Position numbers and translations under genes: made by a program. This document shows positions 29,048 through 39,031 of a stretch of DNA of 64,000 bases, piece by piece; position 1 is the first letter of the stretch, and every line of letters begins with the position of its first letter. The stretch comes from an uncultured Clostridia bacterium (GTDB lineage: Bacteria > Bacillota > Clostridia > Oscillospirales > Acutalibacteraceae), in NCBI GenBank assembly GCA_947598155.1, contig CANQFC010000003.1, positions 62,001 through 126,000 of the forward strand, given 5' to 3'. The notes under the pieces were generated by a model, which worked only from the letters and a program-made list of their open reading frames with translations, searched no databases and was not told the DNA's origin.

Positions 29048-32000
29048 TTAAGCCAAGCCCAGCTTTTTAGCCATTTCAGCCGTTTTAAGCTCAAGAATTT
29101 TGGAAACGCCCTCTTCCTGCATGGTAACTCCGTAAAGCATATCGGCCTCTTCCATGGTACCCCTTCTGTGAGTGATAAGTATAAACTGCGTGTTCTTTGT
29201 CATTCGGCGCACATACTGCGCGTAGCGGGCAACGTTTACATCGTCAAGCGCCGCCTCAACTTCATCAAATATTACGAAAGGCGACGGCGTGACCTTTAAA
29301 ATGGCAAAAAGAAGCGCTATTGCGGAAAGCCCCTTTTCACCGCCCGATAAAAGGTTTATATTCTGAATATTTTTGCCGGGCGGCTGAACCTTAATTTCAA
29401 TGTCGCATTCAAGCACATTCATCTCGTCCTCAAGCTGTAATTCCGCCTTTCCGCCGCCGAAAAGCTCAGCGAACGTTTCGCCGAATGAGGTGTTTATACG
29501 CTGAAACTGTTCACGGAAACGTATGCTCATATTGGTTGTGAGCTCGTCAATAAGCCTTAAAAGCTCCGACTTTGACTTTTCAACGTCGCTTATCTGCTTT
29601 GACATAAATTCGTATCTTTCGGATATTTCCTTGTACTCCTCGACAGCGCTTACATTTACCGAGCCGAGCGCTTTGATTTCATTCTTTATCTCCGAAAGCT
29701 TTGCCCTTGATTCCTGAATATTTTCAATCACTATGCCAAGCGCCTGAGCCTCTCTTTTTGTAAGAGAGTATTCGTCATACAGCTTTGAGTTGAATTCCTC
29801 AAACTCATTGAGCATTGCCGCCTTTCTCTCCTCAAGTCTTGCAAGTTCGCCGCTGATGACCTCCCGTTCGCCGGATTTTTCCTTTTCAAGAGTTCTGAGC
29901 GCAGTTGAATCCTTTTCAAGCTGTTCACGCTTTTCCAAAAGATTGCCGACTGCCGTTTTAGCGTCCGCTCCCTTATTTTTAAGGTCGTCTGCCGAGGCGT
30001 TTAACGAATCAATATCCTTTTGAAGCCATATATTCTTGTTTTTAAGAGCCTCGATTTCCGCGTTCAGCTCATCCATACGCGAAGTATGAGTGTTCTTGTA
30101 AGTTTCAAGACGCCTTATGTTGTCGTCGCTTGACTCAATGTCCTTTTTATAGCTTAATATCTCAAGGCGGATACTTTCAATCATCGACGTAAGAGTTTCT
30201 CTGTCTCTGTCGGTGTTTTCACGGTCGCCCGCAACGCCGTCCAAAGCCGCCTCTTTCTCAGAAATTAAAGCTGTAAGCTCTGTAACTTTTAATGCGGCTT
30301 GTTCGGCGTCCGACTTAATCTTTTCAACGCGGTCCGCCATTATTTTCTGTTCCGAAAGCAAATCTTTAACTCCGCCTGCGGAATTTTCAAACTGTTCAAG
30401 CGCAAGCTTGTATTCACCCTCTAAGCGAATCTTATCCTCATTACGCGTAATAATGTCGCCCTCAATACCGTTAAGATCGGCAACCGCAGAAGCCAAATCC
30501 TCGGCGATCTCATTTGCCCTTTGCGCGGTAAGCGCCCTTTTCTCTTCAAGCGATTTTACTGTTTTACGCAATTTTTCTATTTCACTCCCGCGTGAGAGCA
30601 TACCTACGCCCTGCGCCTTTGAACCGCCCGTCATACTTCCGCCGGGGTTCATAACCTGACCGTCAAGAGTGACTATTTTAAACCTGTTGCTGTATTTTTT
30701 CGCCATGGCAACGGCTGAATCCATATCCTCGCAAACCGCCGTTCTGCCAAGCAGATTTTCAATTATATCGCGGTATTTTTCGTCTACCGAAACGAGCTTT
30801 GACGCAATACCTATAAAGCCGTACTGACTGTCAAGCCCTTTTTCCTCAAACGCTCTCGGCCTTATCGATTCAATCGGTAAAAAGGTCGCCCTTCCGCCAC
30901 GTGAGTTTTTAAGGTACTCTATGGCTCTTTTGGCGTCGTTTGCCGTTTCGACAACAATATTCTGAAGCGCCGCGCCGAGAGCCGTTTCAACTGCGGTAGA
31001 ATATTTGTCATTAACCGTTATGAGCTGTGACAGCGCACCGTGAATGCCTCGCAGAGCGCCTCTTTTTTGCTCCTGCATAACCGATTTAACCGCGCCCTGA
31101 TAGCCCTCCATATTTTTTTCCATATCGGAAAGAATCCGAAGACGCTCCTGTTTTCTTTGGATTTCCGCGGTCAGTTCAGCCATTTCCGCCTTAATTTTTT
31201 CGTCTTTTTCTTTTCTGGAATCGGCTTTGATTTTGTAGCCGAGCGCGGCATTCTTGTACTCAGTAAGCTCTGCCGAGCAACGGTCAAGATCCGCCTTCGC
31301 CTTGTCACGCGCGCTTTCAAGGCCGTGCAGAATATCCCTTCTGTCGCCCAAAAGCTCGTCAATAGAGGCAATTCTGGCGTTCAAATCTTCAATCTGTGAA
31401 TTTGCGGTTTCGCTTATTACACGGCTGTCGGCCAGTTCTACCGTTAAAACGGAAATTTCCGCTGAAAGAGCCGCTCCCGCATTGGCAAATTCGCTGTTGG
31501 CGCTGCGAAGTCGTTCTATTTTTTCAAGCTCTGACGAAAGCTTATCCTCGGCCTCCTTTAAACCCTGCTGAGCTTTCCTTTTTGCCTCCTCTGAGGAAGA
31601 AATCTGAGAATCTATATCGCTCTCATTGGCGTTTTCCGACAGCTTGTCTTTTTCAAACCGCTCAATAGCCTCGTTGTTATGTAAAATTGAGTTTTCGTAA
31701 ACCTTCGCTTGGCTCAAAAGCTCCGCCGCCTGCTCCTCAAAATGAGACGAAGATGAGCGCACTTCCTCAATTTCTGCATTTATGGCGTGCGTTTCTTCAG
31801 TAATATCGTTAAGCCGATTTTCTATTTTTTCAAGCTGATTTCCGACGTCTTCATAGTTTACCTTTGAAATGTCTATTTTTCTGTCCTGTTCACGCAGTTT
31901 TTCCTGCGTTTTTTCGATAGCGTTAAGCCAAATTCCTATTTCAAGATTTTTGCGTTCCTCTGCCAGGACAAGAAATTTCTGCGCTTTTTCGCTCTGAATT

Positions 32001-32617
32001 TTAAGCGGCCCTACCCGGCTTTCCAGCTCCGATAAAATATCGCGGAGCCGCACAAGATTTTCTTCCGCCTGGGAAAGCCGCTTGAGAGCGTCGCTGCGCC
32101 TGTAACGAAAATGTGAAATTCCCGCCGCTTCCTCAAACATTTCGCGCCGTTCGCCGGATTTAGGCGAAATCAAATCGGCAATTTTGCCCTGACTTACGAG
32201 CGAATACCCGTCGCGCCCCAGACCTGTGTCCATAAATAGCTCGTTGACATCGCGAAGACGGACAGATTCCCCGTTGATTTTATACTCGCTTTCGCCGGAG
32301 CGGTAATAACGGCGCGTAACGCTGACCTCGTCGTTATCATTGTCAATAGTTCTGTCCGTATTGTCAAGACACAAAGTGACCTCGGCATACCCCGAAGCCC
32401 TGCGTATAGACGTTCCGCTGAAAACGACGTCCTCCATTTTTGAGCCACGCAGACTTTTGGTTGACTGCTCGCCGAGTACCCAGCGCACGGCGTCGGAAAT
32501 GTTGCTTTTTCCGCTGCCGTTAGGGCCGACAACGCCTGTAATCCCGCTGTTAAATTGAAGCACCGTTTTGTCGGGGCAGGATTTAAACCCCTGCATAGTA
32601 ATCGACTTTAATATCAT
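29048..32617 (-). CDS. smc: Chromosome segregation protein SMC
   Basis: Condensin ATPase, 1189 residues. The N-terminal head has Walker A VVGPNGSGKSNISDAVRWVLGEQ (about 31-53) and a long coiled coil follows (about 165-500). The hinge region is near 510-670 (GALSQLITVNDKYSTAVETALG, NPGGSMTGGSKAQG), then a second coiled coil. The C-terminal head has LLSGGEKGLSAIALLFAI (signature, about 1090) and FVIFDEVEAALDDVNVARY (Walker B). It overlaps the radical SAM gene by 4 bp in the usual rnc-SAM-smc-ftsY order. scpA and scpB are not in the window. Confidence 0.97.
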   Translation of the reverse strand: MILKSITMQGFKSCPDKTVLQFNSGITGVVGPNGSGKSNISDAVRWVLGEQSTKSLRGSKMEDVVFSGTSIRRASGYAEVTLCLDNTDRTIDNDNDEVSVTRRYYRSGESEYKINGESVRLRDVNELFMDTGLGRDGYSLVSQGKIADLISPKSGERREMFEEAAGISHFRYRRSDALKRLSQAEENLVRLRDILSELESRVGPLKIQSEKAQKFLVLAEERKNLEIGIWLNAIEKTQEKLREQDRKIDISKVNYEDVGNQLEKIENRLNDITEETHAINAEIEEVRSSSSHFEEQAAELLSQAKVYENSILHNNEAIERFEKDKLSENANESDIDSQISSSEEAKRKAQQGLKEAEDKLSSELEKIERLRSANSEFANAGAALSAEISVLTVELADSRVISETANSQIEDLNARIASIDELLGDRRDILHGLESARDKAKADLDRCSAELTEYKNAALGYKIKADSRKEKDEKIKAEMAELTAEIQRKQERLRILSDMEKNMEGYQGAVKSVMQEQKRGALRGIHGALSQLITVNDKYSTAVETALGAALQNIVVETANDAKRAIEYLKNSRGGRATFLPIESIRPRAFEEKGLDSQYGFIGIASKLVSVDEKYRDIIENLLGRTAVCEDMDSAVAMAKKYSNRFKIVTLDGQVMNPGGSMTGGSKAQGVGMLSRGSEIEKLRKTVKSLEEKRALTAQRANEIAEDLASAVADLNGIEGDIITRNEDKIRLEGEYKLALEQFENSAGGVKDLLSEQKIMADRVEKIKSDAEQAALKVTELTALISEKEAALDGVAGDRENTDRDRETLTSMIESIRLEILSYKKDIESSDDNIRRLETYKNTHTSRMDELNAEIEALKNKNIWLQKDIDSLNASADDLKNKGADAKTAVGNLLEKREQLEKDSTALRTLEKEKSGEREVISGELARLEERKAAMLNEFEEFNSKLYDEYSLTKREAQALGIVIENIQESRAKLSEIKNEIKALGSVNVSAVEEYKEISERYEFMSKQISDVEKSKSELLRLIDELTTNMSIRFREQFQRINTSFGETFAELFGGGKAELQLEDEMNVLECDIEIKVQPPGKNIQNINLLSGGEKGLSAIALLFAILKVTPSPFVIFDEVEAALDDVNVARYAQYVRRMTKNTQFILITHRRGTMEEADMLYGVTMQEEGVSKILELKTAEMAKKLGLA

Positions 32618-33615
32618 CGCTCTTCTTCAACCTCAATTTCAAATCCGTCTAAAAGATCTTTTCCCTTTATTTTACAATAATATCCCTGATTTTTCAATGC
32701 TTTTTCGTTTCTTTTATTTAGTCCTTTTGCCTTAGAAAGGCTTTTTTCCGGCACAAAAACCGTATATTCCCGATTTTTCTCTTTTGATTTCAGCTTTTTT
32801 TCAATTTCGCCTAAAAAAACGTATCCCTCGCAAAGCTCCCTGAACGCAGGGTGGTAAGCGCCTGCGAGCATATCTCTCTCCACCGATTCCGACGAATGCA
32901 GACCTATTTTTATAACTCTTATACCCGATTTCTCAAATTCGGTTAAAAGCCGGGCGGCAAACGGCGCCGTCTCTTCGGCTGTCGGCGGCAAATACCTGCC
33001 CTCTTCAAAAAGAGAGCCGAGATATGTGTTTTTCAGTACAACCGTAGGATAAATCCGAACGGTATCCGGGCGCAGATTTATAATTTCCCTCGCGGTAAAA
33101 TAATCCTTTTCAAAATCGCTTCCGTAAAGCCCCGTCATCATTTGAAGCCCCAGTGAAAACCCGTGCCGTTTTATGAGGTAAGACGCTTTTCTGACATCTT
33201 CCGACGTATGCCCTCTGCGGTTAAGAGCCAAGACCTCGTCGTTCATACTCTGCGCGCCCAGCTCTATTGACGTTACGCCGTATTTTTTAAGCGTCAGGAG
33301 AACCTCTTCATCGATAAAATCCGGCCTTGTGGATACTCTTATCCCCTCAAATCCATATTTGTCCAATAAACACTTTGCGGCGGTTAAAAGAGAAACCATT
33401 TGTTCTCTCTCAATCGCCGTAAAACTACCGCCGAAGAACGCTATTTCGGTATTCTTCGGATCACATTTATGTAAAATTGCCGTATTTACCGCCTCAAAAA
33501 CGTCCCGCTCCGTTGCGGGCTCGGTTTGACCGCTGATGGCCTTTTGATTACAGAAACTGCAATTATTGGGGCAGCCCTTATGCGGCACAAAAATGCTTAT
33601 ATTCGCATGTTTCAT
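32614..33615 (-). CDS. Radical SAM protein, Elp3-like, between rnc and smc
   Basis: A 333-residue radical SAM enzyme. The 4Fe-4S motif is CPNNCSFCNQ (Cys at about 15, 19 and 22). FFGGSFTAI and ELGAQSMNDEVLALNRRGH are typical of the Elp3/HemN-like branch, but the acetyltransferase domain of Elp3 is absent. The C-terminal 60 residues are strongly basic (KKLKSKEKNREYTVF, KAKGLNKRNEKALKN), which suggests RNA contact. The gene is conserved at this place in Clostridia; its substrate is not known to me, tRNA modification being the natural guess. Confidence 0.85.
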   Translation of the reverse strand: MKHANISIFVPHKGCPNNCSFCNQKAISGQTEPATERDVFEAVNTAILHKCDPKNTEIAFFGGSFTAIEREQMVSLLTAAKCLLDKYGFEGIRVSTRPDFIDEEVLLTLKKYGVTSIELGAQSMNDEVLALNRRGHTSEDVRKASYLIKRHGFSLGLQMMTGLYGSDFEKDYFTAREIINLRPDTVRIYPTVVLKNTYLGSLFEEGRYLPPTAEETAPFAARLLTEFEKSGIRVIKIGLHSSESVERDMLAGAYHPAFRELCEGYVFLGEIEKKLKSKEKNREYTVFVPEKSLSKAKGLNKRNEKALKNQGYYCKIKGKDLLDGFEIEVEEER

Positions 33616-34280
33616 AATCCCATCAATTCCAATGCGTATTTGGCGGCTTCCTGCTCCGCGCGTTTTTTGCTTGTACCTATACCTCTTCCTATAACGTTAC
33701 TGCCGTTAAGGCGAATTTCCACCTCAAACCGCTTGTCGTGGTCCGGCCCCGATTCATTTACAACAACATATTCAAACTTTTCGTCCGGATTTTGCTGTAA
33801 AACTTCCTGAAGCATACTTTTGTAATCCTTAAATTCGTGATTTGTTTTCGTTGAGCCGGCAATAAAGGGCAGTACGAACTTTTTTGCGCTTTCAATTCCG
33901 CCGTCAAGGTAAATTGCGGCAAGGAGCGCTTCAAAAGCGTCGGACAAAACTGACGGACGGTTTCTTCCGCCTGTAATTTCTTCGCCGTGGCCGAGCCGTA
34001 TTTCTGCGCCCAGCTCGATTTTTTTTGCGTAATCAAAAAGAGTGCTTTCGCAGACGGCATAAGCTCTTTTTTTAGTGAGCTCGCCCTCCGGCTCATTTTT
34101 AAAATTCTCAAACAGATATTCCGCAGTAATAAATCCGAGAACGGAATCGCCCAAAAATTCAAGGCGCTCATTATCTTTCCCCGTGCCTTTTTCGTTTGCA
34201 TAAGAGGAGTGAGTAAGCGCTCTTTCCAGTATTTCCGTATTTTTAAATTTGTAACCTATTTTATTTTCAAATTCTGTCAT
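33612..34280 (-). CDS. rnc: Ribonuclease III
   Basis: Double-strand-specific endonuclease that processes rRNA and other RNAs. The catalytic signature ERLEFLGDSVLGFITAEYLF lies near 38-57 with the second metal site in LSDAFEALLAAIYLDGG (about 113-129). A dsRNA-binding domain (about 155-222) ends GTSKKRAEQEAAKYALEL. It is 222 residues long, as expected, and overlaps the next gene by 4 bp. Confidence 0.96.
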   Translation of the reverse strand: MTEFENKIGYKFKNTEILERALTHSSYANEKGTGKDNERLEFLGDSVLGFITAEYLFENFKNEPEGELTKKRAYAVCESTLFDYAKKIELGAEIRLGHGEEITGGRNRPSVLSDAFEALLAAIYLDGGIESAKKFVLPFIAGSTKTNHEFKDYKSMLQEVLQQNPDEKFEYVVVNESGPDHDKRFEVEIRLNGSNVIGRGIGTSKKRAEQEAAKYALELMGL

Positions 34281-34356
34281 TTCAATCTCCTTTACAGCGG
34301 CTCGTTTAAAAATATTTTCTCTGCGCCGTTCCTTCTGAGCTGTTTTCCAAATATTT

Positions 34357-35667
34357 TTACGTATTTTTTTCCATATATAATTTCAGACTTTCCATTGCCC
34401 TTTCAGAAAGGCGGGTATAACGTTCCTGCTTATCGCGTATTTTTTCGGAAAGCGGCGGAATTATTCCGAACGCGGCGCCCATAGGCTGAAAATTCTTAAC
34501 GGTTCCGTCAGAAATATATCGGCTCAAAGCTCCCGTCATTGTCTCCTCTGGCAAGACAAGCGTTTCCTTTCCAAAAAGCCGGCGGGCAAGATTAAGCCCC
34601 GCCAAAAGTCCCGACGCGGCAGACTCCATATACCCTTCAACACCGGTAATCTGACCGCCGAAAAATAAAAGCGGATTGCTTTTCATTGAAAAGTCAGCCG
34701 ATAAAAGCCTCGGAGAGTCAATAAATGTGTTCCTGTGCATTACGCCAAAACGCACAAATTCCGCGTTTTTAAGGGCAGGGAACATAGAAAACACACGCTT
34801 TTGCTCGGAAAATTTCAGATTAGTCTGAAACCCTACAAGGTTGTACATAGTGCCGTCGCGGTTTTCCTTGCGGAGCTGAAGATTTGCCCACGGCCTTCGG
34901 CCTGTTTTTGGGTCGGTCAATCCAACCGGCTTTAACGGCCCGTACCTCATGGTGTCTTTCCCCCGTGACGCCAAAACCTCAATGGGCATACAGCCCTCAT
35001 AAACGTCCTTTTTTCTGTCAAAGGAATGCAATTCGGCGCTCTTTGCGGTTATTATTGCCTCATAAAACGCCTCATATTCCTCACGGTTCAAAGGGCAGTT
35101 TATGTAATCGTCCGCTCCGCCCCTGTCATAGCGCGACTGTGTGAACGCAAAGCCCATATCAATACTTTCCGCCGAAATAATCGGAGCGGCGGCGTCAAAA
35201 AACGAAAGTCCGTCACCGCAAAGCGAGCGGATAGTTTTTGATAACCCCTCGGAGGCAAGCGGCCCCGCGCAAATAACCGTACCGTCATACCCGGAGGGCA
35301 AAGACATTACCTCTTGCTCTATTATATCTATATTTTCATCCGCCCTGATTTTCTCGGTTATTATTTTTGAAAACTCGTATCGGTCAACCGCCAAAGCTCC
35401 GCCGGCCTCTACTTTGCATTCATAAGCGGTCTCCACGCAGATTGAACCGAGATAGGCCATTTCCGCCTTTAAAAGTCCTGCCGCCGAATTAAGCCTTTCG
35501 GCTTTAAGCGAATTTGAACAGACAAGCTCGGCGAGCGTGTCAAGCTTGTGCGCAGGCGAATGCTTTTTCGGTTTCATTTCGTAAAGGTCAACCTTTACTC
35601 CGTTTCGGGACAGCGCTTTTGCGCACTCAACCCCGGCAAGTCCGCCGCCGATAACCGCGGCTTTCAT
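34357..35667 (-). CDS. trmFO: Folate-dependent tRNA (uracil-54-C5)-methyltransferase TrmFO
   Basis: FAD protein that uses methylenetetrahydrofolate to form T54 in tRNA. The FAD-binding start is AAVIGGGLAGVECAKAL (2-18), followed by KKHSPAHKLDTLAELVCSNSLKAE, CPLNREEYEAFYEA and GGQITGVEGYMESAASGL near 345. The length of 436 is typical. It overlaps topA by 4 bp in the standard topA-trmFO order. Confidence 0.96.
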   Translation of the reverse strand: MKAAVIGGGLAGVECAKALSRNGVKVDLYEMKPKKHSPAHKLDTLAELVCSNSLKAERLNSAAGLLKAEMAYLGSICVETAYECKVEAGGALAVDRYEFSKIITEKIRADENIDIIEQEVMSLPSGYDGTVICAGPLASEGLSKTIRSLCGDGLSFFDAAAPIISAESIDMGFAFTQSRYDRGGADDYINCPLNREEYEAFYEAIITAKSAELHSFDRKKDVYEGCMPIEVLASRGKDTMRYGPLKPVGLTDPKTGRRPWANLQLRKENRDGTMYNLVGFQTNLKFSEQKRVFSMFPALKNAEFVRFGVMHRNTFIDSPRLLSADFSMKSNPLLFFGGQITGVEGYMESAASGLLAGLNLARRLFGKETLVLPEETMTGALSRYISDGTVKNFQPMGAAFGIIPPLSEKIRDKQERYTRLSERAMESLKLYMEKNT

Positions 35668-37802
35668 ACGTTAACCTCATCTTTTTTTCTGCGCTTTCTC
35701 TCCGCCTTGCGCTCAAATCCGCAATTTTCGTTGAGGCAAACCTCTAAATCGCCTTTTCTCTTGAAAAGCGATTTTCCGCACTGCGGACATTTTTCATCGG
35801 TAGGCTTATCCCACGTCATAAAGTTGCATTCGGGATAGTTGCTGCAACCGAAGAAGGTGTGCCCTTTTTTGGACTTTTTCTGAATGACCTTGCCGCCGCA
35901 AACAGGGCATAATGCAGTTGTTTCAAGAACCAGCGGTTTTGTGTTTTTACACTCGGGGTAGCCGGGGCAGGCAAGGAATTTTCCGAATCTGCCCACCTTT
36001 ATGACCATATTTCTGCCGCATTTTTCACATATTACGTCTGTTTTATCTTCCTGAAGTTCCACCTTAACGCCCTTCATTTCGTTCTTGGCTTTGCTTAAAG
36101 TGGTGCTGTATTCGTCGTAAAACTTATGGAGCATTTTAATGTAATCCATATCGCCGCTTTCAACTTCGTCAAGCTCGCTCTCAAGCCCTGCCGTAAATTT
36201 TACATTGACGATTTTAGGAAATTTCTCTTTTAAAAGTTTTGTTATAGCCTCGCCCAGCTCCGTCGGCTTTAAAATCTTTTGCTCGCGCACAACGTATTCC
36301 CGAGATGTGATAGTGGAAATTATTGTGGCGTAGGTGGAGGGTCTGCCGACTCCCGTTTCTTCAAGCGTTTTGATAAGGCTTGCCTCCGTATAACGCGCGG
36401 GCGGCTGAGTAAAATGCTGATTTGCGCCTATTTCTTTGATTTTGATTTTATCTCCCTCAAATATTTCGGGAAGAGTGCCCTCTTCGGCGTCACCGTTTAA
36501 TTCGTCCGAGTCCGATTCGTAAAGGCGGGTGTATCCGTCGAATTTCACCGAATATCCGCTCGCGGAGAAAGAAACATACCGTCCGTTTTGAGCGTCGTCG
36601 CCGTTTGCGCCCCTGATTTCAGCCTTAACCGTGTCCTGCACGCAGGGAGCCATTAAGCTCGCCATAAACCTCTTCCATATAAGCGAATACAGCTTATACT
36701 GTTCGGGGGTAAGACTGCCTTTCGCCTTTTCGGGAGTTAAATCCATAGTTGTCGGGCGGATTGCCTCATGCCCGTCCTGCGCATTGGAGCGCGACTTAAA
36801 ATAACGGGGCTTTGAGGGAAGATATTTTTCTCCGAATGATTTTCTAATATATTCGTTGCCTGCCGCTCTTGCCTCCTCCGAGACGCGCAGTGAATCGGTT
36901 CTCATATATGTTATAAGACCTATTGAGCCGTAACCCTGAATTTCAATGCCCTCATAAAGCTCCTGCGCAACCTTCATTGTGCGCCGCGCTTGGAAATTCA
37001 GCTTTCTTGACGCCTCCTGCTGCATGGTTGACGTTGTAAATGGCGGAGCGGGCTGGCGGGTCCTTACGCCTTTCTTCACCGACTCCGCGGTAAATTCGGC
37101 GTTTTCAAGCCTTGACAAATAAAAATCCGCCTGCGCCTTTTCGGTAATTTTTACCTTGCCGGTTTCATCGCCGGTAAACTGCGCTTTAAACGCCTTTCTT
37201 GAAGACGGAGCTGTCATTTTAGCGTCAAGAGACCAATACTCCTCGGGGACGAACGCCCTGATTTCATTTTCACGGTCCACAACAAGCCTGACCGCCACCG
37301 ACTGCACACGGCCCGCCGAAAGACCGCGGCGGATTTTTTGAGAAACAAAAGGACTTAACGTATAGCCGACAAGCCTGTCAAGAATTCTTCTTGCCTGCTG
37401 TGCGTTGACAAGGTCAAGGTCTATTTTTTCGGGATTATTTATTCCCGACGTAACACAGTTTTTGTTTATTTCGTTAAATTTAACACGGTTTCGGTCATCG
37501 GTTGAAAGCCCTAAAAGCGTTGCAAGGTGCCACGAAATAGCCTCTCCCTCACGGTCCGGGTCCGCCGCTAAAAATACCGCTTCTGACTCATCGGCCATCG
37601 CTTTAAGCTCTTTAACGAGCTTTTCCTTGCCTTTAATAACAGCGTATTTCGGCGCGAAATCATGTTCAATATCGACGCAGAGCCTTGCCGCGGGTAGATC
37701 CCTTACGTGCCCTTTTGACGACACAACGGTGTAATCATTGCCCAAATATTTCTGTATGCTTTTTGCCTTTGAAGGGGATTCAACAATAACAAGTTTTGAC
37801 AT
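35664..37802 (-). CDS. topA: DNA topoisomerase I
   Basis: Type IA topoisomerase relaxing negative supercoils. The Toprim domain begins KLVIVESPSKAKSIQKYLG, with the acidic DPDREGEAISWHL near 80-92. The active-site tyrosine is in LITYMRTDSLRVS (about 300). Three C-terminal zinc ribbons are visible: CEKCGRNMVI, CPVCGGKVIQ and CPQCGKSLF. It has 712 residues and lies between dprA and trmFO. Confidence 0.97.
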   Translation of the reverse strand: MSKLVIVESPSKAKSIQKYLGNDYTVVSSKGHVRDLPAARLCVDIEHDFAPKYAVIKGKEKLVKELKAMADESEAVFLAADPDREGEAISWHLATLLGLSTDDRNRVKFNEINKNCVTSGINNPEKIDLDLVNAQQARRILDRLVGYTLSPFVSQKIRRGLSAGRVQSVAVRLVVDRENEIRAFVPEEYWSLDAKMTAPSSRKAFKAQFTGDETGKVKITEKAQADFYLSRLENAEFTAESVKKGVRTRQPAPPFTTSTMQQEASRKLNFQARRTMKVAQELYEGIEIQGYGSIGLITYMRTDSLRVSEEARAAGNEYIRKSFGEKYLPSKPRYFKSRSNAQDGHEAIRPTTMDLTPEKAKGSLTPEQYKLYSLIWKRFMASLMAPCVQDTVKAEIRGANGDDAQNGRYVSFSASGYSVKFDGYTRLYESDSDELNGDAEEGTLPEIFEGDKIKIKEIGANQHFTQPPARYTEASLIKTLEETGVGRPSTYATIISTITSREYVVREQKILKPTELGEAITKLLKEKFPKIVNVKFTAGLESELDEVESGDMDYIKMLHKFYDEYSTTLSKAKNEMKGVKVELQEDKTDVICEKCGRNMVIKVGRFGKFLACPGYPECKNTKPLVLETTALCPVCGGKVIQKKSKKGHTFFGCSNYPECNFMTWDKPTDEKCPQCGKSLFKRKGDLEVCLNENCGFERKAERKRRKKDEVNV

Positions 37803-37816
37803 AAATTTCTTCCTTA

Positions 37817-39031
37817 TCAGTCTTTTATAGTGTATCTTCTGCCGGAAAGAGACAGCGCCAGCGAATAAACCTCCAACTCGGTCAGCGCAGAAAGAGTTTG
37901 CGCGGTTGAAAGCCCGCTTTCGGCCGACAAGACGTCAACGTGCTTCGGCTCTTCGGTCAGAACATTGTATATCCTTTTAGCTTCTTCTGTCAAGTAATCG
38001 GGCGCCTTTGCTTTTGCCTTAACGGTTTTTTCGTTGCGGAAGTTTGATTTTTCCTGAGCTTTACCGGCGGATTCCCTGACGGGGTTTAACAAATATTTTT
38101 GCGCTCTTTTTATTATTTCATCATCGGGAAAGCGCGCCTTATCAATTATTTTATCATAATATTCAAAATAATATTCCTCCAAGATGTCATTTGGAGAGAA
38201 AACCGCGACGGCGCCGTCGCGAATGAGCTTATTTGTGCCCAAAAACGAGGAATGAACCAAATCGCCCGGAACCGCAAATACATCCTTGCCCTGCTCAAGC
38301 GCCAAACGGGCGGTTATCAGCGAACCGCTCCTTTCGCCGGCCTCAACTACTACCGTGCCAAGCGTCAAAGCGGAAATTATCCTGTTCCTTACGGGAAAAG
38401 TTGTTCTGCTTGCGGGCGTTTTCGGCGGATACTCGGATATTACCGCTCCGTTTTCCGCTATTTTGTCACGCATCGGTTTTAGTTCCGCAAGATAGTTTGT
38501 GTTAAGCCCGCAGCCTAATACGCAAACAGTCTTACCGCCCTCTTCAAGGGCTCCGAAATGCGCCTCGCTGTCAATTCCCCTCGCTCTGCCGGAAACTATC
38601 GTAAACCCTTTGCTCGCAAGGGCGGATGACAGCGCTTTTGCCACCGCACAGCCATAGGCCGACGCCTCCCTTGCGCCGACTATTGAAATCGACAGTTCGT
38701 TTTTTAACACAGTCTCATCGCCGTACAAATACAGCACAAGCGGCAATTCGTCTATTCTTTTTAAAGCGTCAGGGTAAAATTCGCTTTGCGGAGTTATTAT
38801 TTTCATACCCGCAGAAACGGCGTCGTTATATGATTTTACCGCGTTTTCCAACGGGTACGCCTTAAATTTTCTGACCCTTTGAAGAGTGTAAATTCCCAAA
38901 GAGAAAATATCGCTCACTCCGGCGTCATATATATTTTTCGCGTTCCAATTAAAAGACGACGCGAGCTCAAGCGTTTTTTCACCCTGTCCGAGCGCCTGCG
39001 AAAGCCAAATCCAATAAACAGCATCGTTCAT
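37817..39031 (-). CDS. dprA: DNA processing protein DprA
   Basis: Loads RecA on incoming single-stranded DNA during transformation, and is also conserved in non-competent species. The Rossmann region is SIVGAREASAYGCAVAKALSSALASKGFTIVSGRARGIDSEAHFGAL (about 115-160), then LGCGLNTNY and RSGSLITARLALEQGKDVFAVPG. A C-terminal winged-helix DML1-like domain (about 345-404) is present. I prefer the ATG at 39031, whose ATGA overlaps the trmH stop; a GTG at 39046 is also in frame. Confidence 0.93.
   Translation of the reverse strand: MNDAVYWIWLSQALGQGEKTLELASSFNWNAKNIYDAGVSDIFSLGIYTLQRVRKFKAYPLENAVKSYNDAVSAGMKIITPQSEFYPDALKRIDELPLVLYLYGDETVLKNELSISIVGAREASAYGCAVAKALSSALASKGFTIVSGRARGIDSEAHFGALEEGGKTVCVLGCGLNTNYLAELKPMRDKIAENGAVISEYPPKTPASRTTFPVRNRIISALTLGTVVVEAGERSGSLITARLALEQGKDVFAVPGDLVHSSFLGTNKLIRDGAVAVFSPNDILEEYYFEYYDKIIDKARFPDDEIIKRAQKYLLNPVRESAGKAQEKSNFRNEKTVKAKAKAPDYLTEEAKRIYNVLTEEPKHVDVLSAESGLSTAQTLSALTELEVYSLALSLSGRRYTIKD

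Noticed and set aside
29500..32600. Long rightward frames inside smc
   Set aside because: They are antisense shadows of the coiled-coil coding region, with Ser/Leu/Phe-rich translations typical of reversed Glu/Lys codons.
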